Shown one piece after another: positions 42,792 through 50,152 of a stretch of DNA of 64,000 nucleotides. A program made the position numbers and the translations under genes. The notes under the pieces are model-generated. The model saw nothing but the letters and a program-made list of their open reading frames with translations, did no database searches and was not told the DNA's origin. The DNA lies in NCBI RefSeq assembly GCF_008923185.1, contig NZ_WBMT01000004.1, positions 391,823 through 455,822 on the forward strand, written 5' to 3'. The stretch comes from Actinomadura rudentiformis. Its GTDB lineage: Bacteria; Actinomycetota; Actinomycetes; Streptosporangiales; Streptosporangiaceae. Numbering within the stretch: the first letter of the stretch is position 1; each line of letters opens with the position of its first letter.

Positions 42792-44230
42792 CCAACAAAC
42801 CCGACCCAAACAGCACGAGCAACCTGGGTGGCGTGGGTGGCGGGAGGATGCCTACTTACGTTGGGATGCCCTCGTTTCCTAAGGCGGCTCGGGAGGCGGT
42901 TGCTGACAGTAGGTTGCGGGCCAATCTTGCTCACGCCACGGGGACGATCCGGGAACGGCGGCAGCGGGCTGTTGACGAACTGCCGGATTGGGCGGAGCTG
43001 AGGGAGGCGGCGCGGCAGATCAAGGACCACACGCTGCGGCATCTCGACCATTACTTGATGATGCTGGAGGAGAAGGTCACCGCCGCCGGTGGGACGGTGC
43101 ACTGGGCACGCGATGCGGATGAGGCGAACGCCATCGTCGCTCGGCTGGTGGAAGAGACCGGCGAGCGGGAGGTGGTCAAGGTCAAGTCCATGGCCACGCA
43201 GGAGATCGGGCTGAACGAGGCGCTCGCCGAGCGTGGCATCACCGCGTACGAGACCGACCTCGCCGAGCTCATCGTCCAGCTCGGTGACGATCGGCCGTCG
43301 CACATTCTCGTTCCCGCGATCCATAAGAACCGGGCCGAGATCCGCGAGATCTTCCAGCGGAAAATGCCGTCGGCGCCGGCCGACCTCACCGACGATCCCG
43401 CTGTGCTCGCCGAGGCGGCGAGGCGGCATCTGCGGGCCAAGTTCCTGTCGGCCAAGGTCGCGGTCTCTGGCGCGAACTTCGCGATCGCCGAAACCGGCAC
43501 CGTCCTGGTGGTCGAGTCGGAGGGCAACGGGCGGATGTGCCTGACCCTTCCGGACACACTCATCACCGTCATGGGCATCGAGAAGCTCCTGCCGACCGCT
43601 CGCGATCTTGAGGTGTTCCTGCAGGTGCTCCCCCGTTCCTCCACTGCGGAACGCATGAATCCCTACACCTCGGCCTGGACCGGGGTGCATGCCGGAGACG
43701 GGCCGTCGGCGTTCCATCTGGTGCTGCTCGACAACGGGCGGACCGCCATCAACGCCGACCCCGTGGGCCGCGAGGCCCTGCGTTGCATCCGCTGCTCGGC
43801 GTGCCTGAACGTCTGTCCCGTCTACGCGCGCGCCGGCGGGCACGCCTATGGCTCGCCCTATCCCGGGCCCATCGGCGCGATCTTGTCTCCCCAGATTCGG
43901 GGCATCGGCTCTGACGTCGACGCCTCACTCCCCTTCGCGTCGTCCCTGTGCGGAGCGTGTTACGAGGTGTGCCCCGTCGCCATCGACATTCCTCGCATCC
44001 TCGTCCACCTGCGGGCCCGGGCACCCAAGAAGGCGCCCGAACGGCTGGCGATGACGGCCGCCGCGTGGAGCCTCCGTACTCCCAAGCGGTTGGCCGCCCT
44101 GCAGCGAGCCGCCGCGCGGGGACGGCGGTTCGCCCGTCATGCCCGGATGCCGAGGAGCTGGACGGACACGCGTGACCTACCCGTCCCGCCCGCCCAGTCG
44201 TTCCGCCAATGGTGGAAGGAAGGCCGATGA
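42788..44230 (+). CDS. lutB: L-lactate oxidation complex, subunit LutB
   Basis: 480 residues. An N-terminal LUD domain (NFAIAETGTVLVVESEGNGR) is followed by two ferredoxin-like cysteine clusters: CIRCSACLNVCPVY and CGACYEVCPVAIDIP, binding two 4Fe-4S clusters. ATG 42788 overlaps the lutA stop by four bases, and its own stop overlaps lutC. A family-typical C-terminal helical tail is present. Confidence 0.94.
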   Translation: MTNKPDPNSTSNLGGVGGGRMPTYVGMPSFPKAAREAVADSRLRANLAHATGTIRERRQRAVDELPDWAELREAARQIKDHTLRHLDHYLMMLEEKVTAAGGTVHWARDADEANAIVARLVEETGEREVVKVKSMATQEIGLNEALAERGITAYETDLAELIVQLGDDRPSHILVPAIHKNRAEIREIFQRKMPSAPADLTDDPAVLAEAARRHLRAKFLSAKVAVSGANFAIAETGTVLVVESEGNGRMCLTLPDTLITVMGIEKLLPTARDLEVFLQVLPRSSTAERMNPYTSAWTGVHAGDGPSAFHLVLLDNGRTAINADPVGREALRCIRCSACLNVCPVYARAGGHAYGSPYPGPIGAILSPQIRGIGSDVDASLPFASSLCGACYEVCPVAIDIPRILVHLRARAPKKAPERLAMTAAAWSLRTPKRLAALQRAAARGRRFARHARMPRSWTDTRDLPVPPAQSFRQWWKEGR

Positions 44231-44805
44231 CCAGCGCACGCCAAGCCATCCTGGGCAGGCTCCGCAGTTCCGGCGATCCGGCAGCCGAGTACGAGCAGAT
44301 CGCCCGCGACTACCTGATCCGCCATCACGAGCAGGACCTCCGCGAGCTGTTGGCCGAACGGCTCGCCGACTACCGCGCGATCGTCCACGACGCACCGGTC
44401 AGCGAACTGCCCACAGCGCTGCGCGAAGGACCGTACGTGATACCGCCCGACCTCCCGGCCGAGTGGACCGCCGGACTCGCGGACCGCGTGGTCACCGAGC
44501 CGTACGACCTGGAGGCCGTCGGCGGGGTGATCACCGGCTGCGCCGTCGCGATCGCCGAGACCGGAACGATCGTGCTGGACCACGGGCCCCGTCAGGGACG
44601 CCGGGCACTGACCCTCGTTCCCGACCATCACCTGATCGTCGTCACACCCGACCAGATCGCCGCCGACGTGCCGGAAGCGCTGGCACGTCTCGACCTGACA
44701 CGCCCCCTGACGTTCATCTCGGGGCCCTCGGCCACCAGTGACATCGAGCTGTCCCGGGTCGAGGGAGTCCACGGACCCCGCACGCTGGAGGTATTCCTCG
44801 TTTGA
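44227..44805 (+). CDS. lutC: L-lactate oxidation complex, subunit LutC
   Basis: 192 residues, LUD-domain family: CAVAIAETGTIVLDHGPRQG, then LVPDHHLIVVTPDQIA, then FISGPSATSDIELSRVEGVH and GPRTLEVFLV as the usual ending. ATG 44227 overlaps lutB. The stop codon (TGA at 44803) coincides with the inferred right end of the neighbouring IS200/IS605-type element, so the last one or two residues may be IS-altered; the core is intact. Confidence 0.93.
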   Translation: MTSARQAILGRLRSSGDPAAEYEQIARDYLIRHHEQDLRELLAERLADYRAIVHDAPVSELPTALREGPYVIPPDLPAEWTAGLADRVVTEPYDLEAVGGVITGCAVAIAETGTIVLDHGPRQGRRALTLVPDHHLIVVTPDQIAADVPEALARLDLTRPLTFISGPSATSDIELSRVEGVHGPRTLEVFLV

Positions 44806-44880
44806 CGTCCGCGCCCTCCTGTAGGAGGGGGCTCCTAGCCCTCGCGGGCTGGGGTTTTCTGCTTCATCGACGACTGCCCG
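44803..44880 (-). ncRNA. Putative right-end omega-RNA 3' segment of the TnpB element
   Basis: In TnpB elements the guide RNA overlaps the 3' end of tnpB and ends at the right end. Here the minus strand reads through CCCGCGAGGGCTAGGAGCC and the CCCTCC/GGAGGG hairpin to TCAA; the adjacent guide would be the antisense 3' end of lutC. Inferred from family organisation. Confidence 0.4.
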
Positions 44881-46034
44881 CCCGGAGTGCTCCGTTGAGG
44901 TCTTACACCGTCTCCACAGACAGCGGCCGCCCGTCCGGCGGCCAGCAGGTTGCGTGCTGCGTTCACGTCCCGGTCATGGGTCGCGCCGCAGCCGCTACAC
45001 GTCCATTCACGGACGTTCAGCGGCATCGCTTCGGCGCGGGTGCCGCAGGCCGAGCACAGTTTGGTGGAAGGGAACCAGCGGTCCACCACCACCAGGTCAC
45101 GGCCGTACCAGGCGCACTTGTACTCCAGCATGATCCTGAAATCGCTCCAGGCCGCGTCGCTGATGGCGCGGGCCAGAGCGTGGTTGTTGACCATGTTGCG
45201 GACGGTCAGGTCCTCGATCACGAGCGTTTGGTTCTCACGCAGGAGTCGAGTAGTCAGCTTGTGCAGGAAGTCCCGCCGCCGGTCGGCGATCCGGGCGTGG
45301 ATGCGGGCCACCTTCCGGCGGGCCTTGTCCCGATTCGCCGAGCCCTTGGCCTTGCGGGCCAACTCCCGCTGCGCGCGGGCCAGGCGTTCCCGGTCGCGGC
45401 GCTCGTGCCGGGGATTGGTGACCTACTCCCCGCTCGACAGGGTCACCAGGCTGGTGATCCCGGCGTCGATCCCGACCGCCGCGCCTGTGACGGGCAGCGG
45501 TTTCACCGTCGCGTCCTGGCACAGCAGGGACACAAACCAGCGCCCGGCACCGTCACGGGACACCGTCACCGTCGAAGGCTCGGCACCCTCGGGCAGCGAC
45601 CGGGACCACACGATGTCCAAAGGTGCGGCCATCTTGGCCAGCGTCAGCCGCCCGTCGCGGAACCTGAACCCCGAGCGGGTGTATTCCGCGCTGGCCCGGG
45701 CCTTCTTGCGGGACTTGAACCGCGGATACCTCGCCCGCTTGTCCCAGAACGCCGCGAACGCGCCCTGCAGATGCCGCAAAGCCTGCTGCAACGGCACACT
45801 GGACACCTCACCCAAGTGGGCCAGTTCCTCGGTCTTTTTCCACGCCGTCAACATCGCCGAGGTGGCGTTGTAGTTGACCCGCTCGGCCCGCAGCGTCCAC
45901 GCCTCGGTCCGGGCCTGAAGTGCCAGGTTGTAGACCTTCCGCACGCAACCGAACGTGCGCGACAGCTCGGCCGCCTGCTCATCAGTCGGGTAGAAGCGGT
46001 ACTTGAACGCCCGCTTCACATGCTCGTTCTGCAC
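44835..46034 (-). pseudogene. tnpB: TnpB (RNA-guided nuclease) interrupted by one in-frame TAG
   Basis: 400 codons in a single frame, interrupted only by TAG at 45423-45425. The first part has the TnpB N-terminus (FKYRFYPTDEQAAELSRTFG) and RuvC-I Asp in AVGIDAGI; after the stop the frame continues NPRHERRDRERLARAQREL, then RuvC-II Glu in LVIEDLTVRNM, zinc finger CSACG...CSGCG and RuvC-III Asp in HDRDVNAARN. All catalytic residues are kept. The codon before TAG is GAG in SSGE; relatives usually have Lys there, so AAG to TAG is a one-base change. Without readthrough the product is not functional. Confidence 0.88.
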
Positions 46035-46189
46035 AACTCACCCGTTATCAAGATTGTTTGCGAGACCCTGCGAGCAGTGGGAAGCCGACGATCATGCGCC
46101 CTGGCGGTGCATCGTCTTCACCTGCCCTGCTCCGCAGGCGTCCGTTCCCTCACCCGCCTGAAGGCGGGAATCTCCATGGAGGAACCCCG

Positions 46190-47629
46190 ATGACCACGTT
46201 CGCCGCGGTTGATCTTGGCGCGTCCAGCGGACGCGTCATCACGGCGGACGTCGGGCCCGACAGGCTCGACATCACCGAGGTGCACCGCTTCGCCAACCGG
46301 CCTGCCCGCGTCAACGGGACCCTGCACTGGGACGTGCTGGGCCTGTACCGCGACATCGTCGACGGGCTCACACGGATCGAGTCCGACCGCCTGGCTTCGG
46401 TCGGCATCGACTCATGGGCCGTCGACTACGGGCTCCTCGATCAGGAGGGCCGGCTGCTCGGCAACCCCGTCCACTACCGCGACGAACGTACCGCCGCAGT
46501 GATCGACAAGGTGCACGCGCGCGTATCCGCTGAGCGGCTCTACCAAATCAATGGTCTGCAGTTTCTCCCGTTCAACACCCTCTATCAGTTGGCGGCCGAG
46601 CCGTTCCTGGCCCAGGCGGACACGTTCCTGCTGATTCCCGATCTGATCTCCTTCTGGCTCACCGGTGAACGAGGGGCGGAATGGACCAACGCCTCCACCA
46701 CCGGGCTCTGGCAAGCCCGTACCGGAGGCTGGTCGGATGAGCTCATCGGCGCTCTCGGCCTCCCGCGCAAGATCTTCCCGGACCTGCGAGTACCGGGTAG
46801 CCCCGCGGGGAGGCTTGTGGATCTCGGCCGACTCACGGGCACCCCCGTAACAACCGTCGCGTCCCATGACACTGCGTCGGCGATCGCCGCGATCCCCGTC
46901 ACCGACCCGAAGTTCGCCTACATCTCATGCGGCACCTGGTCGCTGGCCGGAGTCGAGGTCGACGCACCGATTTTGAGTGAGGAGGGACGAGCCGCCAACT
47001 TCACCAATGAGGCTGGTGTCGACGGCACCGTCCGGTACTTGCGCAACATCATGGGGCTCTGGCTGCTCACCGAATCACTGCGTACCTGGAACCTTGCTGC
47101 TTCCGATCTGCCTGCCCTTCTCGAGCGCGCGGCCGAGGTACCGGCCCTGCGCCGCGTCATCGATCCCAACGATCCGTCGTTCGTGTCACCGGGCGACATC
47201 CCCGCCCGTATCGCCTCCTACTGCGAGCGCACCCACCAGCCGGTGCCGCACACCCGCGCCGAATACGTCCGCTGCATCCTGGACAGCCTCGCCCTCGGTC
47301 ACCGGACCGTGATCCGCCAAGCGGCACAGCTGTCCGGGCACGAGGTCGAGGTCGTTCACCTCGTCGGAGGCGGTTCCCACAACCCCCTCCTCTGCCAGCT
47401 CACCGCCGATGCCCTCGGCCTGCCCGTCATCGCCGGGCCCGCCGAGGCCACCGCCTTGGGCAACATCGGCGTGCAGGCACGGGCGGCCGGGCTGATCGGA
47501 GACCTGAGTGAGCTGCGCGCGCTCATGGCTCGAACTCAGCCCCTGCGCCGCTACGAGCCCACAGGCTCGCTGACATCCTGGGAGAACGCCGCGAAAACCC
47601 TGGCAAGCAGGACGAACGAACTGGCTTAA
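46190..47629 (+). CDS. rhaB: Rhamnulokinase
   Basis: 479 residues of the FGGY sugar-kinase family: FAAVDLGASSGRVITADVGP at the N-terminus, VGIDSWAVDYGLLD, then the second ATP-binding domain with ASHDTASAIAAIP, SCGTWSLAGVE and HLVGGGSHNPLLCQLTADAL. It phosphorylates L-rhamnulose to the 1-phosphate used by the aldolase. ATG 46190 follows GGAGG at seven bases. It is cut off from the operon by the IS element, so its expression may depend on a new promoter. Confidence 0.94.
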   Translation: MTTFAAVDLGASSGRVITADVGPDRLDITEVHRFANRPARVNGTLHWDVLGLYRDIVDGLTRIESDRLASVGIDSWAVDYGLLDQEGRLLGNPVHYRDERTAAVIDKVHARVSAERLYQINGLQFLPFNTLYQLAAEPFLAQADTFLLIPDLISFWLTGERGAEWTNASTTGLWQARTGGWSDELIGALGLPRKIFPDLRVPGSPAGRLVDLGRLTGTPVTTVASHDTASAIAAIPVTDPKFAYISCGTWSLAGVEVDAPILSEEGRAANFTNEAGVDGTVRYLRNIMGLWLLTESLRTWNLAASDLPALLERAAEVPALRRVIDPNDPSFVSPGDIPARIASYCERTHQPVPHTRAEYVRCILDSLALGHRTVIRQAAQLSGHEVEVVHLVGGGSHNPLLCQLTADALGLPVIAGPAEATALGNIGVQARAAGLIGDLSELRALMARTQPLRRYEPTGSLTSWENAAKTLASRTNELA

Positions 47630-47765
47630 GACTTATCTGGGTTGGGGATGCTCGCCGTCGCTGGCAATGGAGTCGCCCAACGGTGGGTTCACCAGTTCCT
47701 CCGGCGGATGCCCTGGTCTTCAGGCCGGGAAGGAATCCAGACCCCGGTAGGGGGCGGCCCGGGCC

Positions 47766-47939
47766 GAGCCGGAGGAGGTGGGTGTCGAACGCGACGTGCT
47801 CCACACGCACCGCCCGTACGGGTGCCCAGCGCGACAGCCGGTCCACCCACGAGACGGTGGTGTCCACGCGGTGCTTGAAGGACGGTGCCAGCCACCTCTG
47901 TGGCCGGGCCAGATTGTCGAACCGGGCGGCCGGTAACAC
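47766..47939 (-). pseudogene. IscB/RRXRR-family nuclease fragment
   Basis: From GTG 47939, preceded by AAGGAGGAA, the frame reads AARFDNLARPQRWLAPSFKH, then RVDTTVSWVDRLSRWAPV, then RAVRVEHVAFDTHLL. This is the segment between the bridge helix and RuvC-II of RRXRR (IscB-type) proteins, with the RuvC-II Glu in VEHV. The PLMP, RuvC-I, HNH and RuvC-III parts are absent, and the homology ends at about 47766, shortly before rhaB. An internal remnant. Confidence 0.72.
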
Positions 47940-47970
47940 AGGTTCCTCCTTGATGCGTGTTGGCTTGGGC

Positions 47971-48038
47971 TGGTCAAACAAGGCCCACCCCGACCAGCGG
48001 GGCCGGCCCCGGCCTGCAGACCGGGGAGCGTTTGACCA
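47971..48038 (-). ncRNA. Foldable element upstream of the IscB-like fragment (possible omega-RNA relic)
   Basis: Nine base pairs TGGTCAAAC (47971-47979) / GTTTGACCA (48030-48038) enclose two hairpins, CCCC-7nt-GGGG (47988-48002) and CCCCGG-8nt-CCGGGG (48007-48026), giving a three-way-junction fold. In IscB loci the guide RNA is encoded just upstream of the gene, as here on the minus strand. Function is inference. Confidence 0.4.
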
Positions 48039-48635
48039 AAGGGGCATCGATTTCGGGTCCTGAACGGCGACCCGATGATCCTCACCAGTCGGTGAGTCAT
48101 GTGTCTGGGTGTTCGGCCGGGAGGCATCGATCACGACGGCCCAGTGGCGGCCGGGCCATTCGTGGGCGGATACCTCAACCAGCGGCCCAAACGTCCACGC
48201 GCATGTCCACACGCTGTCCGCTGCCGCGTCATCGACCTGCTGTCTCTGCGGGGGCGGGGTTGGAGCTCGAGGGGGTGGAGGTGTTTCGGGCCGGTTGACA
48301 CATCAAGGCGAGCAAGGCGTCGGTGTCGGCGCTCGGCCGACCAGGGGGTGAGGGCGTCTGCGATCTCCTCCGTGGTGAGCTATGACAGGACTTTGCATGC
48401 CCGGGCGGGTTGTTGATGTTCTCGCTCCTGGAGCATACCCCTTCTCGTGGCTCTCTGTAACCCACTTGCTACCGAACGACATTCTTCGGTCGTTTCGAAT
48501 GCCTTCGACTTTGCCGACACTTGAGCCGCCCCGAGGAGACGGAAGCGGCGCAGCACGCAAGAAGTGCCTGGTCACTCCATGATCAAAGGAAGATCTACCG
48601 GACAAGCCTTGCGACACCACACAACACGGGCTTAT

Positions 48636-48647
48636 CACTGATAGTGA
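48636..48647. promoter_or_regulatory. Inverted-repeat motif upstream of the His-rich peptide
   Basis: TATCACTGATAG occurs here, forming TCACT-GAT-AGTGA. The same CACTNATAGTGA string also occurs at 61361, upstream of the acyl carrier protein gene. It could be a regulatory site or part of a promoter. Confidence 0.3.
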
Positions 48648-48718
48648 AAGATCAAGCACATACAGTGGTCGGGCGGGCATTACGCAGCGTCTACCGCTGC
48701 GACACAGAGGAGAGCAGT

Positions 48719-48958
48719 GTGAACACCAGGCACCTTCTTGCGGGTTCAGTCGCGACAGCCGGGATTCTCGCCAGTGTCCTTGCCACGACGTCTCCCGCCC
48801 AAGCGAGCACGGTCAGGCCCGTCACATCCACCGTGAGCCAAGTCGGCTGCTGGGACAACGGGTGCGAGCACCATCATCACGACCGCGATCATGACCGTGA
48901 TCATGACGGGGACGAAGTTAACTGCTTTGGCCTGCTTCTGTTGCTCGCCTGCAACTGA
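48719..48958 (+). CDS. Small secreted His/Asp-rich peptide
   Basis: 79 residues from GTG 48719, after GAGGAG. The signal peptide runs to PAQAS (about residue 30). The mature peptide has four Cys and a core of alternating acidic, Arg and His residues (HHHHDRDHDRDHDGDE), ending CFGLLLLLACN. A metal-binding function outside the cell is plausible but unproven. A strong terminator follows at 48978. Confidence 0.7.
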   Translation: MNTRHLLAGSVATAGILASVLATTSPAQASTVRPVTSTVSQVGCWDNGCEHHHHDRDHDRDHDGDEVNCFGLLLLLACN

Positions 48959-48977
48959 CAGCGACCAGCGCAGACCA

Positions 48978-49018
48978 GAAGCCCGGACGGGAAGCTTCAC
49001 TCTTCCCGTCCGGGCTTC
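48978..49018 (+). terminator. Strong intrinsic terminator
   Basis: Perfect 17-bp stem GAAGCCCGGACGGGAAG / CTTCCCGTCCGGGCTTC with a 7-nt loop, 19 bases after the secreted peptide gene. Confidence 0.88.
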
Positions 49019-49071
49019 GGGGTTCGCGCGGTGTGGGTCAAGCCGGCAAAGTCCAGCTTCAACCGGGCCTG

Positions 49072-49398
49072 CTATCCGGCGGGCGGCGGCTTCTCCACTC
49101 CACTCAGAGGATCGCCCTGTCGCGTTCCACCCGAGTCGTATCCCTCCGTGGCGCTGCCCATGCCGGGAACGACTCTCTCCCTGGGCTGGCTTTCCGCTCC
49201 GGAACTCGCCCCCGGGCCTCGATCCATTGGAGTACCGGCCTCCAGTTTCCAACCGCCTCCCTTGCAGTCTTCGGGAAGCGAGGGAAACGGATCGCCCTTG
49301 ACGTCGCCAATCCAACGGTGGCCACAGCCGGAATCGCATTCGTAGATCGCGCTCCGCTCGACCTTCTCCCCCGGGCGAAAAACCTTGTCATCAGCCAT
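49072..49398 (-). CDS. Small YjzC-like protein
   Basis: 108 residues. The first 55 resemble YjzC-type small proteins: FRPGEKVERSAIYECDSGCG, HRWIGDVKGDPFPSLPEDC, then GGGWKL. Three Cys and a His could form a metal site. The remaining half is Gly/Pro-rich and poorly conserved in appearance. It starts three bases after the stop of the preceding frame, so the two may be co-transcribed. Function unknown. Confidence 0.6.
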   Translation of the reverse strand: MADDKVFRPGEKVERSAIYECDSGCGHRWIGDVKGDPFPSLPEDCKGGGWKLEAGTPMDRGPGASSGAESQPRERVVPGMGSATEGYDSGGTRQGDPLSGVEKPPPAG

Positions 49399-49400
49399 GG

Positions 49401-49715
49401 TCAGCGCTCACCTCGCCCAAGCGTCCGTCGAACGGACCACTCCTCATGCGCGTTCAGCGTCCTCACGTGCCGTCTGCCCTGCATTGCGCGGCTGGACTCT
49501 GCCATCTCTCCCCCTCCGTATCGATGGCATCTGCACTGCTGGGGTCCCCTACCCGTCAATCGCCAGCCATACCTTTGGCGACTGCCGGGCTCCCAGCCGA
49601 CCACCTCCACCGGCTGTTCGACCTCCGGCTCGGCTTCCCGCTTTCCGCCGTCGTCCTCACTCACCGGCACAGGCTCAGCGGCAGGCAGGGCCGACTCGCC
49701 CAGAATCTCCTCCAC
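49401..49715 (-). CDS. Hypothetical acidic/basic mixed protein
   Basis: 104 residues from GTG 49715 (MEEILGESALPAAEP...), no strong ribosome-binding site, no recognised family, low-complexity N-terminus rich in Glu and Pro. Its stop lies just before the YjzC-like start, which is the main argument that it is real. It may be spurious. Confidence 0.33.
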   Translation of the reverse strand: MEEILGESALPAAEPVPVSEDDGGKREAEPEVEQPVEVVGWEPGSRQRYGWRLTGRGPQQCRCHRYGGGEMAESSRAMQGRRHVRTLNAHEEWSVRRTLGRGER

Positions 49716-49807
49716 CGCCTACAACCACGGTGGAAGCCAGCCCCCGATCAAACGGCCCAGACACGAACACCGAGCCCAACCGTTCCCAGGAGGCGAGCTA
49801 CCCCTTC

Positions 49808-49936
49808 CTAGTTTGTGTTCGCGGTAGCGCATTGCTGGCGAAATTGGCGTGGTGAGAGGCCGTACGCATTGCGGAATGCCTTGGCTGAAGTGAGTGGTGT
49901 GGGGTTGGTGAATCCTCATCGGGCTGCGATGCGTTG
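49808..49936 (-). pseudogene. AraC-family C-terminal remnant with in-frame TGA
   Basis: The minus strand reads QRIAAR-stop-GFTNPTPL, then TSAKAFRNAYGLSPRQFRQQ to a natural stop. This is the second helix-turn-helix of an AraC-type regulator. A TGA replaces the codon expected to be Cys (TGC) in the usual IAARCGF motif. The N-terminal part is missing; the adjoining DNA is a tandem repeat array. Confidence 0.82.
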
Positions 49937-49957
49937 ATGGGGCGAGGGCCGAGTGGG

Positions 49958-50136
49958 GGTCGGCCAGGTCGCGGGGGGGGCGACCAGGTCGCGGGGGCTG
50001 GCCAGGTGAGGGGCGGGCGGCCAGGTGAGGGGCGGGCGGCCAGGTGAGGGGCGGGCGGCCAGGTGAGGGGCGGGCGGCCAGGTGAGGGGCGGGCGGCCAG
50101 GTGAGGAGCGGGCGGGCGACCAGGTCGCGGTGGCGC
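49958..50136 (+). repeat. 19-bp GC-rich tandem repeat array
   Basis: The unit GGCCAGGTGAGGGGCGGGC recurs with exact 19-base spacing from about 50001 to 50115 (six copies), flanked on both sides by units carrying the variant GACCAGGTCGCGG. It lies between the AraC remnant and the XRE regulator's 3' end and is non-coding. Confidence 0.9.
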
Positions 50137-50152
50137 CGGACGTTCCTGCAGC

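Larger units (their letters stand above)
44803..46175 (-). mobile_element. IS200/IS605-family (IS1341-like) element carrying only tnpB
   Basis: The element separates lutC from rhaB in the rhamnose operon, oriented against it. Each end has a short imperfect subterminal hairpin: CCCTCC-TGTA-GGAGGG at 44814-44829, and CCCGCC-TGAA-GGCGGG at 46153-46168. On the minus strand the right end reads ...GACGTCAA; a TCAA end is typical of this family. There is no tnpA gene. The exact left boundary is uncertain (46169-46177), since the rhaB ribosome-binding site begins at 46178. Confidence 0.75.
47630..48718. other. Gene-poor region with transposon debris
   Basis: About 1.09 kb after rhaB with no intact gene. 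It holds the IscB-like fragment (47766-47939), the foldable element at 47971, and on the minus strand a short stretch reading PLVEVSAHEWPGRHWAVVID that looks like a fragment of a protein I could not identify. An A/T-richer stretch at 48590-48660 precedes the small secreted peptide gene. Confidence 0.5.

Noticed and set aside
42467..43843. A 458-codon minus-strand frame opposite lutA and lutB
   Set aside because: The plus frames carry complete Fe-S cluster motifs; the minus frame has no domains.
45423..45425. TAG as a pyrrolysine or programmed recoding codon
   Set aside because: No pyrrolysine machinery is visible and the position is not a known recoding site; a simple nonsense change is the default.
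49917..49919. TGA in the AraC remnant as selenocysteine
   Set aside because: The gene is an N-terminally deleted fragment and no SECIS-like element was recognised.
49958..50136. Reading the 19-bp array as a CRISPR or origin iterons
   Set aside because: Repeats are directly adjacent without spacers, extremely GC-rich, and no replication or cas gene is nearby.
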